Shown here: one piece after another, positions 41,344 to 48,912 of the stretch | How positions within the stretch are numbered: the stretch's first letter is position 1 | Layout: each line of letters starts with the position of its first letter | Origin: Clostridiales bacterium | GTDB lineage: Bacteria; Bacillota; Clostridia; Peptostreptococcales; Anaerovoracaceae | Length of the DNA: 64,000 bases | NCBI GenBank assembly: GCA_015258265.1 | Contig: JABZIP010000001.1 | Location: 1-64,000, forward strand | Direction of reading: 5' to 3' | Position numbers and translations under genes: made by a program | The notes under the pieces: generated by a model | The model's database searches: none | What the model was told of the DNA's origin: nothing | What the model saw: the letters and a program-made list of their open reading frames with translations, nothing else

Positions 41344-43326
41344 CTATTCGGTGGTGCTCAAAATTTCCTTTTGCTTTTCCACTTGACTGACTTTCATCTT
41401 GCTCACCAAACTTTCATCAACATTTTCTTGCAGTCCGAGTATGGACGAACCTAAAAATATAGTTTTTAAAATCTTTCCGTCTATCGAAATTTTGCTGTAT
41501 TCCGTAAAATTTTCGCCCTTAATATATCGTTTATCGCCGATAGTAACTATTTCTTTTACTCTTATCGGCTTTACACCCATACGCATTTCCGTAGGTTTGT
41601 AAGGGTTTTTGCCCCCAAAAATATAGTGTTTACCGTACAGCATATCGTATTCGAGGAGCCTCATTTTATTTTTATAGCCCTGTGTCCCGTCATAATATCT
41701 GTGAAATTGCGGCATTACGCCGATATCGAGCTTAAGTCTACTCAAAATATCCGAGGAAACTTCCCACGCCTGCAAGTCTTTATTTTCTATCGGTATATCG
41801 TAATTCGCCCATATTACATACTGAGTGTCAAATACCGACGGTCCTTTGTATTGCTCTTGTGTAATGTCGATTGCAGGCAGATGGTCGCCATACATCACAA
41901 CTATCGTTTTTTCGTCAAATTTTTTCAGTTCATCTGTAAAGTGCTTTATGAACTTATCCATTTCATAAATCTGATTGACATAATACTCGTATGCCCATCT
42001 CGTGTCTTCGCTTATATATTTTGTTACTTTAATTTCGGGATTTGTCAAAACTTTTTCAACAGGATATTTTCCGTGTCCCTGCACTGAACATGTGTATATG
42101 AAATCCGCTCCTTGTGTCGATTTAAGCGCATCGAACATTTGGTCGACCAAAATGTCGTCCTTCGCCCAATTCTTAGGCGTTTTTTCGACATCGTTCATAT
42201 ATTCAAGCGATGTAAAAGTGTCGAAGCCCAAGTTCCTAAATACTTTATTCCTGCTATAAAACGCACCCCTATGATTGTGTATAGCGTGCGTGCCGTATCC
42301 TAAACTTTTCAAGTTGTACGCAATGCTCTCGCAGGTTTTTTCTTTCAGTATTGACTTGTATGGATATTCCCCCGGTCCGAAAAATTTCACGCTCATTCCG
42401 GTAAGTGTTTCAAACTCCGTATTTGCCGTGCCCCCTCCAACTGCAGGAACGGTTAAATATCCCGATGAATTTTGCTTCACAAACTCTCTGAAATTCGGAA
42501 TCGGATCTTTTGAATACTCCATTCCGTTTATCAATGTAGGATCTATGAAAGACTCTAACTGTAAAAATATTACATTCGTTTTTCCTTCGGCATCGCCCTC
42601 ACCGGCAGGCTTGTTATAATTGTACGCTTTTAGTTTTTGATTTGAGAATACAGCTTCCACTTTATCCTGTGAATACCCGATAGGCTGTTTTATTCCTGTA
42701 TTTAGCCATGTATTTATAAAGCAATACGGAACTCCGTAATCCCTGTATGCGTACCACAGATTTCCGAAAAAGGTCGTTACAACATTAGTTCTAATTGCAA
42801 TCTCCGTAGAGCCGAATGTAGCCAAAACGATTATCAAAAATATGCTGAGCGACTTCTTATAGTTAATAGGCGATTTGACTTTCGGCAAAAATATAAACGA
42901 TACGATTATACCAGCTACAAGCAAAATCATCCCAACTGCCAGAAATGCTATCTGCACAGGCGATAAATATGTAGTTAAAAGCGAAAGTCCGTCGCCTGCT
43001 ACCGCCAAGTCTTTTGTCGTGAAAGGCGTCATACGGTTTACCAGTATTATTCCGTTTGTAATTCCGAGTATCAGCCAAACGCCTGCTATTATGCCTGCGA
43101 AAAATGCTCTCCTTTTCGTCAAACTCGCTACCGATATGGTTGCAAAAATAATCAGCGTATTTAGCAAAAATACCAGCGGTGTTTTTAAGAGATAGTCTGA
43201 AATACAGCCTATCACAGTGTGTCTTGAAATACTTTCAATCGCAAAATTTACAAAAAATGCAAGTGCAAAAAACACCAAAAACATATTTGACGAATATTTA
43301 CAAGCAAGTTTTTTTAAATTTTCCAT
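41344..43326 (-). CDS. LTA synthase family membrane sulfatase-like enzyme
   Basis: ATG 43326 gives 660 aa; the upstream extension overlaps rsmA throughout. Five membrane segments lie in the first 210 residues, followed by an outside alkaline phosphatase/sulfatase domain: IFLQLESFIDP (metal Glu), GGGTANTEFETLTG with the catalytic Thr (about 300), HNHRGAFYSRN and VVMYGDHLPAID (metal Asp and His, about 475). These are the glycerolphosphate-transferring residues of LtaS. It could make lipoteichoic acid or another glycerolphosphate polymer; a modifying (EptA-like) role is less likely. The AAGGAG is 13 bases before the ATG, rather far. Confidence 0.87.
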   Translation of the reverse strand: MENLKKLACKYSSNMFLVFFALAFFVNFAIESISRHTVIGCISDYLLKTPLVFLLNTLIIFATISVASLTKRRAFFAGIIAGVWLILGITNGIILVNRMTPFTTKDLAVAGDGLSLLTTYLSPVQIAFLAVGMILLVAGIIVSFIFLPKVKSPINYKKSLSIFLIIVLATFGSTEIAIRTNVVTTFFGNLWYAYRDYGVPYCFINTWLNTGIKQPIGYSQDKVEAVFSNQKLKAYNYNKPAGEGDAEGKTNVIFLQLESFIDPTLINGMEYSKDPIPNFREFVKQNSSGYLTVPAVGGGTANTEFETLTGMSVKFFGPGEYPYKSILKEKTCESIAYNLKSLGYGTHAIHNHRGAFYSRNKVFRNLGFDTFTSLEYMNDVEKTPKNWAKDDILVDQMFDALKSTQGADFIYTCSVQGHGKYPVEKVLTNPEIKVTKYISEDTRWAYEYYVNQIYEMDKFIKHFTDELKKFDEKTIVVMYGDHLPAIDITQEQYKGPSVFDTQYVIWANYDIPIENKDLQAWEVSSDILSRLKLDIGVMPQFHRYYDGTQGYKNKMRLLEYDMLYGKHYIFGGKNPYKPTEMRMGVKPIRVKEIVTIGDKRYIKGENFTEYSKISIDGKILKTIFLGSSILGLQENVDESLVSKMKVSQVEKQKEILSTTE

Positions 43327-43327
43327 G

Positions 43328-44212
43328 CTATTTGTTAATCTCCTTTTTTGTCGTATAGACGCAGTTCGCAAGTTTTTCAAATTCGAACATATCCATAGTT
43401 TCTGCCCGCCTTTTCGGATCGATGCCCAGTTTCTCAAATATTTCTTGCAATTCTTCCTTTTCCAGACCGCATGCTCCAAGAAGCGAATTGGACATAGTTT
43501 TTCTGCGCTTACCGAACCCCGCCTTGATTAGTGCGAAAAATGTAGCTTCGCTCAAAAGTTCAATCGGTTTTTCCTTTCGTATATCGAGCCTAAGCACCGC
43601 AGAATCCACTTTTGGAGCAGGCACAAACGAGCTCGCCGGCACCAATGTTATGAAATTGACTTCGCAAAAATACTGGACCGACAGCGTTATTGCACCATAA
43701 TCTTTTTTGCCCGCCGAAGCTGCAAGTCTGTCCGCAACTTCCTTTTGCATCATGACTGTAATGCTGTCCGCGTTTATACCGCTTTCGAGCAATTTCATTA
43801 TAATCGGTGTCGTGATGTAATATGGTAAATTGCCGACAATCCGCACGCTTTTGAGCTTGGGATTTTTAGCCAGTTTGTTTTCTATAACTTTGTTTATGTC
43901 TACTTTGAGTATATCCTCGTTTATTATTTCAACATTATCGTACATGGAAAGCATATCTGAAAGTATAGGTATTAACCTTTTGTCAAGTTCTACCGCTACA
44001 ACATTTCCTGCCGCTTCTGCCAGATACGCAGTCAAAGTCCCGATTCCCGGACCGATTTCGATGACCAAAGTTTCCTCGTTTAGCATCGAGGCTCCAATTA
44101 TATCGTCTATTACCGATTTGTCTGTTAGAAAGTTTTGTCCAAGTCCCTTAGAAAAATTGAATTTATATTTTTTTCTTATATAATCAATTTTTTGTCGTGA
44201 ATATAGTTCCAT
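43328..44212 (-). CDS. rsmA: 16S rRNA (adenine1518/1519-N6)-dimethyltransferase
   Basis: RsmA (KsgA) dimethylates two adenines in helix 45 of 16S rRNA. The 294-aa protein has SKGLGQNFLTDKSVIDDI (residue 21), SAM motif VIEIGPGIGTLTAYL (about 51), NLPYYITTP (about 127) and the C-terminal helical domain with FGKRRKTMSNSL. It starts at the end of rnmV (1-bp overlap), the common Firmicutes order rnmV-rsmA. Confidence 0.96.
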   Translation of the reverse strand: MELYSRQKIDYIRKKYKFNFSKGLGQNFLTDKSVIDDIIGASMLNEETLVIEIGPGIGTLTAYLAEAAGNVVAVELDKRLIPILSDMLSMYDNVEIINEDILKVDINKVIENKLAKNPKLKSVRIVGNLPYYITTPIIMKLLESGINADSITVMMQKEVADRLAASAGKKDYGAITLSVQYFCEVNFITLVPASSFVPAPKVDSAVLRLDIRKEKPIELLSEATFFALIKAGFGKRRKTMSNSLLGACGLEKEELQEIFEKLGIDPKRRAETMDMFEFEKLANCVYTTKKEINK

Positions 44213-44808
44213 TAAATTTCCTTCAACTTCTTATCAAATTCTTCTTTTGTTATTCCGTATTCGTTCAGTTTTTTCAAAAAGCTCTGCGTATTCGCATATC
44301 CTATGCCCAAGGCTTTTCCTAATTTCTCTCTTTTTTGCCTTGCTCCTTCGCCTCCCGAAAGTCCGTTTTCGAGCATATCCGCCTGTGTAAATGTTTCAAA
44401 AAATTGCTTCGTCGTATATTGAACCTTTGAAAGCGCCTCGCATATAGCTTTCGGCGCTGCATTTTCTATCCCTATGTCATCAGCCTTGAGCGCATCTTTT
44501 TTGGCAAGAAATGCTTCCTTCGCAAGCGGGAATTTCTCCTTTATCCTCTTTCTTATCTGCTGACCTGCAAAATCCGGATCCGTGAATATTATGAGTCCTC
44601 GACTTTCATAAGCATTTTGTAATTTTTCCCAAGTTTTTCTGTTGATATGAAAGCCGTGTGTCGCTATAGTGCTTGCCTGTACTGCATTTCTGACAGCAGT
44701 TTCGTCGTCCCGCCCCTCCACGACTATAACTTCCTCAATACTGATTTTTCCAATATTTGCATTGTCCGTTATTTCTTCATTCGCCTTGTTTTTCATCTTT
44801 TGTTTCAT
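44212..44808 (-). CDS. rnmV: Ribonuclease M5 (5S rRNA maturation)
   Basis: A TOPRIM nuclease that cuts 5S rRNA precursors. The 198-aa reading frame has the TOPRIM core EVIVVEGRDDETAV (about 27), FTDPDFAGQQIRKRI (about 76) with the acidic pair, and the C-terminal M5 part with SGGEGARQKREKLGKALGIG. The start is uncertain: the listed ATG overlaps divIC by 32 bp with no clear ribosome binding site, and family members begin about 18 residues later, so the true start may be a non-ATG codon or coupled. Confidence 0.9.
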   Translation of the reverse strand: MKQKMKNKANEEITDNANIGKISIEEVIVVEGRDDETAVRNAVQASTIATHGFHINRKTWEKLQNAYESRGLIIFTDPDFAGQQIRKRIKEKFPLAKEAFLAKKDALKADDIGIENAAPKAICEALSKVQYTTKQFFETFTQADMLENGLSGGEGARQKREKLGKALGIGYANTQSFLKKLNEYGITKEEFDKKLKEI

Positions 44809-45103
44809 TTTGCGGTAATATATACATTACCTCTCCCGGTTTTACCATTTTTAGCTGCTCTCGCGCCTGCTGTTCGATATATTCAGGTTCGTTTACATGC
44901 TTAAGCTCCTCTTTGAGCGACTCTCTTTCCTTTTTCAGCTTAGTATTTTCAATGAGAACCTTTTTGTAATCTGCGTTGATTCTATACATATTATATACTT
45001 GTAAAGCGGCAAACGCAATCGCCCAAATCAACAATATGAGGATTATCATTTTTGTGATTTTTCCCATTCCTGATTGGCGCTGCCTTTTTTTTCTTTCACT
45101 CAT
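44777..45103 (-). CDS. DivIC/FtsB-like septum formation protein
   Basis: A 108-aa bitopic protein: basic N-terminal tail, one membrane helix at about 19-38 and a coiled coil at about 40-75 (ENTKLKKERESLKEELKHV) ending in the family motif EYIEQQAREQLKMVKPGEVMY. DivIC and FtsB link late divisome proteins with FtsQ/DivIB and FtsL. It overlaps walK (4 bp) and rnmV (32 bp), linking division with the WalK envelope sensor. Confidence 0.85.
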   Translation of the reverse strand: MSERKKRQRQSGMGKITKMIILILLIWAIAFAALQVYNMYRINADYKKVLIENTKLKKERESLKEELKHVNEPEYIEQQAREQLKMVKPGEVMYILPQNETKDEKQGE

Positions 45104-46929
45104 TCGATATTTTTTACTCCCCTATTCACGCTAAGCGGCAATTTGATTGTTACCACAGTTCCGCGATTCTCCTCGCTTTCAAGCTCGATAGTGCCTGAAT
45201 GTCCCTCGATAATTTGCTTTGATATTGCAAGCCCAAGTCCCGTACTTCCCATCGCACGCGACCGCGCCTTGTCAACTCTAAAAAATCGTTCAAACACTCG
45301 TTGCTGGTTGGCTTTCGGTATGCCGATACCGTTATCCTTAACCGTTATTACCGCTTCGCTTTCCTTTTTGAATACATCGACATCTATTCTTCCGCCCTCG
45401 TTTGTGTACTTACAAGCATTGCTTATTACATTTGATATAACCTGTTCGATTCTATCTTTATCGGCAAAAACGAAAATCTTGTCGCCTTGTTCAAACAGAC
45501 AATTAAGTTGCTGTCCCTTTTCGGATGCCATAAATAGCGCATTTCTTGCAGACATAGTTACCAAGTCCGTTAGATTTATTTCTCGCTTATTCAAAATTTC
45601 CTGATCGTTATCAAGTCGCGAAAGCTGCAGCAGGTCTTTTACGAGCCTGCTCATTCTATCCGCTTCACTATCTATGATGCCGAGAAATTCTTTACGCATT
45701 TCTTCGTCATCCACATAGCCCTCCATAAGAGTTTCCGTATATCCCTTGATTGTCGTAAGCGGTGTTTTAAGCTCGTGCGAAACATTTGCTACGAAATCCA
45801 TTTGCATATTTTCAAGTTTCTGTCTTTGTGTAATGTCTTTCAAAAGCACTATGATTCCAATATCATTGGCATTTTCATCTTTGAACTTCTCGTAACTTAT
45901 AGAATAGATAACGCTATCTTTTTCAAATTTCTCCGAAACTTCGCCGTCCCGACATTTTGTAAGTAAATTTTCGAGCGCAAGCTCCTGCCCGAAAGACTCT
46001 ATCACCGCATCGTACGACTCACCTGCCAAATCTACGGTAGGAACACGAAGCAATCTGCAAGCCGCTTGATTTGCATGTATTATCTTTCCCTCAAGATTTA
46101 TGGCAATAAGTCCGTCCGCCATATTTTGAATGATAGTTTCAAGTTTTCGCTTTTCGTTTCCCATTTCGAGCAATGTCGCATTGAGTTTGGTGCTTAGCAA
46201 GTTCAACATTTCCGCAAGTCTGCCTATTTCGTCATTTGACCTTACATCCAATTTCGTAGAAAAATCGCCGTCCGCCATTTTTTGCGCCGTTTCAGTCAGC
46301 TCGTTTATCGGCACGGTAATGCTGCTTGCTACGAGCATTCCAAGCAAAACTGTTATAGCAAGACTGATAAGCATAGCCCTCAAAAATATCTGCTTCGACT
46401 TGTCGATTGTCGCTTCCGTCAAACTTAAATCTTGGCGAATATATACCGCTCCAATCACTTTTTTATCATGCCCTATCGGCATAGCCACATTCATTACAGG
46501 AATATTTACTGCATCGTTTTGCACCATGCTATACGAAACCGCATCTTTGTTGTTAAAAAGCGCAGTATAAATAATGCTCGAATCCAGCGCATCCACAGCA
46601 TTCGCACTTTTCAGAACAGCGCTGTTTGACGCTATTATCTCAAGCCCCTCATCCACTACAAAGAATTCCCCCTGTATGGTCTTGCTCCAAGCATCTACAT
46701 TGTCCTTGATTTCATCCCTACTGCCTGCAAGAGATGAATATGTGCTAAGCGAGCTAATCATTCCCTCCTTGACGCTTTTGATGATATTTTGCTTGGTTGA
46801 ATTCATATAATAGCTTTCAAGCTGGCTCATTATCAATACGCCTATCACCGTCGTGGCAATAAAAACCAAAAGGCAATATATAAGTACCAACTTCAGCTGC
46901 ATGCTATCCTTAAATAGCCTAAATTTCAT
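45100..46929 (-). CDS. walK: WalK-like sensor histidine kinase
   Basis: The 609-aa sensor has the WalK layout: membrane segments at about 10-30 and 180-205, an outside Cache-like domain between them, a HAMP domain (ELTETAQKMADGDFS, about 212-265), a PAS domain (about 270-370, IIQNMADGLIAINLEGKI), HisKA with the phosphorylated His in FVANVSHELKTPLTTIKGY (about 385) and an ATPase domain with VISNACKYTNEGG, DNGIGIP and GSTGLGLAI. It would sense the cell wall state and phosphorylate WalR. The yycHIJ genes usual in Bacilli are absent; divIC-rnmV-rsmA-ltaS follow instead. Confidence 0.88.
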   Translation of the reverse strand: MKFRLFKDSMQLKLVLIYCLLVFIATTVIGVLIMSQLESYYMNSTKQNIIKSVKEGMISSLSTYSSLAGSRDEIKDNVDAWSKTIQGEFFVVDEGLEIIASNSAVLKSANAVDALDSSIIYTALFNNKDAVSYSMVQNDAVNIPVMNVAMPIGHDKKVIGAVYIRQDLSLTEATIDKSKQIFLRAMLISLAITVLLGMLVASSITVPINELTETAQKMADGDFSTKLDVRSNDEIGRLAEMLNLLSTKLNATLLEMGNEKRKLETIIQNMADGLIAINLEGKIIHANQAACRLLRVPTVDLAGESYDAVIESFGQELALENLLTKCRDGEVSEKFEKDSVIYSISYEKFKDENANDIGIIVLLKDITQRQKLENMQMDFVANVSHELKTPLTTIKGYTETLMEGYVDDEEMRKEFLGIIDSEADRMSRLVKDLLQLSRLDNDQEILNKREINLTDLVTMSARNALFMASEKGQQLNCLFEQGDKIFVFADKDRIEQVISNVISNACKYTNEGGRIDVDVFKKESEAVITVKDNGIGIPKANQQRVFERFFRVDKARSRAMGSTGLGLAISKQIIEGHSGTIELESEENRGTVVTIKLPLSVNRGVKNIE

Positions 46930-46930
46930 A

Positions 46931-47635
46931 CTATTCTTCGCTCCTGAAGTAATATCCTATTCCCCTTTTTGTCAATATGCACTTTGGCGAGCTTGCGTCA
47001 TCTTCGATTTTTTCACGCAATCTACGCACGGTAACATCTACCGTTCTCACATCGCCGTAATACTCATAGCCCCAAACTTCTTCGAGTAATTGTTCTCGCG
47101 AAAACACCTTGCCTTCATGCTCTGCCAAATACTTGGTCAGTTCAAATTCTCGCAGCGTAAGTTCAAGCGGTTCTCCGTCTTTTTCAAGTTGGTAACGATT
47201 CATATCAATAGTAATTCTACCAAATTTTTGAACATTTTCGTCGCCCGATTCCACTTCTTTAACAATATCACTTCCGCGCCTTAAATTGGCTTTAATTCTA
47301 GCCATAAGCTCTCTGATACCGAAAGGTTTTGTGATGTAATCGTCTGCGCCAAGCTCAAGTCCAAGCACCTTATCTACTTCTTCTTCTTTTGCGGTAACCA
47401 TGATTATAGGCACAAGGCTTGTTTCCCTAACCGCCTTGCACACCTCGAATCCGTCCATATGCGGAAGCATTATATCTAAAAGTACCAAATCAACATCGGG
47501 CTCAAGCGCCTTTTGCAGACCGTCCTTTCCGTCGTATGCGGTTTCCACCGAAAACCCTTCTTTTATCAAGTTAAATTTAATAATATCAGATATCGCTTTT
47601 TCGTCTTCAATAACCAATATTTTTTTCTGTTGCAT
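46931..47635 (-). CDS. walR: WalR-like response regulator, OmpR family
   Basis: The 234-aa regulator has a receiver domain (LVIEDEKAISDIIKFNL; phospho-acceptor Asp in LVLLDIMLPHMDGF, about 54; Lys in DDYITKPFG) and an OmpR-type winged helix. The recognition region EVWGYEYYGDVRTVDVTVRR is almost the same as in WalR. An AGGAGG precedes the ATG. It is the first gene of the unit, 1 bp before walK. WalR controls autolysin and wall genes in other Firmicutes. Confidence 0.92.
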   Translation of the reverse strand: MQQKKILVIEDEKAISDIIKFNLIKEGFSVETAYDGKDGLQKALEPDVDLVLLDIMLPHMDGFEVCKAVRETSLVPIIMVTAKEEEVDKVLGLELGADDYITKPFGIRELMARIKANLRRGSDIVKEVESGDENVQKFGRITIDMNRYQLEKDGEPLELTLREFELTKYLAEHEGKVFSREQLLEEVWGYEYYGDVRTVDVTVRRLREKIEDDASSPKCILTKRGIGYYFRSEE

Positions 47636-47674
47636 CGTTTCCTCCTAAATAACTTAGCGTTAAAAGATTCTTCC

Positions 47675-47703
47675 ATTATATCACACATAATGCGTCTTGA
47701 CAA
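47675..47703 (-). promoter_or_regulatory. Promoter of the walRK operon
   Basis: Minus-strand TTGTCA (47698-47703, 5 of 6) and a perfect TATAAT (47675-47680) with a 17-base spacer. The -35 box overlaps the -35 box of the divergent promoter at 47697-47725. Confidence 0.7.
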
Positions 47704-47725
47704 ATGTGGCGAAATATTGTAGAAT
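47697..47725 (+). promoter_or_regulatory. Promoter of the DUF4234-DUF2752 operon
   Basis: Consensus TTGACA (47697-47702) and TAGAAT (47720-47725), 17-base spacer. Five of six -35 bases are shared with the divergent walR promoter. Confidence 0.75.
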
Positions 47726-47755
47726 TTCATTCGAATTTATTTTCAAGGAGCTGGC

Positions 47756-47785
47756 ATGCTCTGCGAAAGAATTGAGGAGGATTAA
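47756..47785 (+). CDS. Nine-residue leader ORF abutting the DUF4234 gene
   Basis: AAGGAG (47745-47750) lies five bases before an ATG at 47756. The frame codes for MLCERIEED and its TAA (47783-47785) is directly followed by the DUF4234 ATG. The last codons (GAG GAG GAT) form the ribosome binding site of the next gene. The arrangement suggests a translated leader that couples to the main gene. Confidence 0.5.
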   Translation: MLCERIEED

Positions 47786-48289
47786 ATGATTAAAAGACGC
47801 GAAATAGCACTAGCTATAATACTTACGATTGTTACTTGCGGAATCTACGGAATGTACTGGTTCGTAATAATGGTTGACGATGTCAACAAACTATCTAAAA
47901 ATGAAAGTCAGTTTTCAGGAGTTATCGTATTGCTGTTAAGCATCGTTACTTGCGGTATATTTGCTTTGTATTACTTCTACAAAATGGGCGATACTATCGA
48001 CAGATATATGATTGAAAACAAAGGTGCCGCTCCCGGAAGCAAAGGAATCCTTTACCTGCTTCTTTGCCTAATAGGCTTTTCCATCGTAAGTATGGCTCTA
48101 ATCCAGAATGACCTTAACACAATCGCTGATGATTTTAACAACAATGGCGGAACTTATGCAGGTACAATCGATGTAATTGCTACCACAACTACTTACACAA
48201 GCTATACAGATACACCTACTGCAAGCTCATCCGATGCAGAAGCTCCCGCTTCAAACGATTCAGCTTCCGGCGTTTCACTGGACAAATAG
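47786..48289 (+). CDS. DUF4234 membrane protein with C-terminal GVSLDK
   Basis: A 167-aa protein of the DUF4234 family: two copies of a segment with the motif IVTCGIYGMYWFVIM (about 15) and IVTCGIFALYYFYKM (about 53), each a membrane helix with a conserved TCGI, and a third helix at about 88-108. The C-terminal tail (about 125-167) is rich in Thr, Ser and Ala and ends in ASGVSLDK. The same six residues end the DUF975 protein at 27482-28504. Function unknown. It starts the two-gene operon with DUF2752, 2 bp downstream. Confidence 0.8.
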   Translation: MIKRREIALAIILTIVTCGIYGMYWFVIMVDDVNKLSKNESQFSGVIVLLLSIVTCGIFALYYFYKMGDTIDRYMIENKGAAPGSKGILYLLLCLIGFSIVSMALIQNDLNTIADDFNNNGGTYAGTIDVIATTTTYTSYTDTPTASSSDAEAPASNDSASGVSLDK

Positions 48290-48291
48290 TT

Positions 48292-48675
48292 ATGGGAAAA
48301 TCCGATATTAAATATCGAATATTTAAATTGGTAAAAATACTGCTTCTGCTTTTTGCTTTAGCAGTTTTTTTACTTTTTCTGAATTCGTTCGGGATTCGAA
48401 TTCCGTGCGTATTTCGCTTGCTTACAGGACTTAAATGCCCCGGCTGCGGAACAACGCGTATGTGCCTCTCACTTTTACACGGGAATGTTCGTGCGGCGGT
48501 GTATTACAACAAAATAGTTCCATTTTTACTTCCGCCCCTTACGATTATATTTGTTCGACAATGCTACAACTATGTTTTCAATGGAAAATTCGTATTTTCT
48601 AAATTGGAGCATTGGTTTTTCATCATTTCTATCGTAATATTGCTAATCTACATGGTGCTGCGCAACATATTCTAG
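48292..48675 (+). CDS. DUF2752 membrane protein
   Basis: A 127-aa protein with three membrane segments (about 10-30, 73-90, 102-123) and the family signature LTGLKCPGCGTTRMCLSLLHGN near residue 42, whose CPxCGxTR motif is strictly conserved in DUF2752. Function unknown. It often lies by DUF4234 genes, as here. GTTATGGG at the start gives little ribosome binding signal, so it is probably coupled to the gene before. Confidence 0.85.
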   Translation: MGKSDIKYRIFKLVKILLLLFALAVFLLFLNSFGIRIPCVFRLLTGLKCPGCGTTRMCLSLLHGNVRAAVYYNKIVPFLLPPLTIIFVRQCYNYVFNGKFVFSKLEHWFFIISIVILLIYMVLRNIF

Positions 48676-48683
48676 CCTAACTG

Positions 48684-48710
48684 ACCGCCGTTATAAGAGG
48701 CGGTTTTTTT
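48684..48710 (+). terminator. Terminator of the DUF4234-DUF2752 operon
   Basis: Stem ACCGCC/GGCGGT (48684-48703) followed by seven T, 8 bp after the DUF2752 stop. Confidence 0.85.
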
Positions 48711-48798
48711 GTATTCATTTTGCATAAAGTTTTCCTCAATATACCACTGTTACACATTCGTCATGAAGTTAAAAAATTATTACATTTTGTGGTATCTA

Positions 48799-48827
48799 TT
48801 GTGTTTCTATAAGTTAAATGCTAAAAT
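48799..48827 (+). promoter_or_regulatory. Weak candidate promoter of the large SLH gene
   Basis: TTGTGT (3 of 6) and TAAAAT (5 of 6) with a 17-base spacer, about 85 bases before the ATG. The intergenic region 48711-48912 is AT-rich and holds no other recognised signal. Confidence 0.35.
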
Positions 48828-48912
48828 TTACTCAACTTGAGGATATTATACGCTTCCCCCAAGAAAATAAGCAGAGTTTAATGAAAATTTTAAAGAAAAA
48901 GAGGATTTTACT

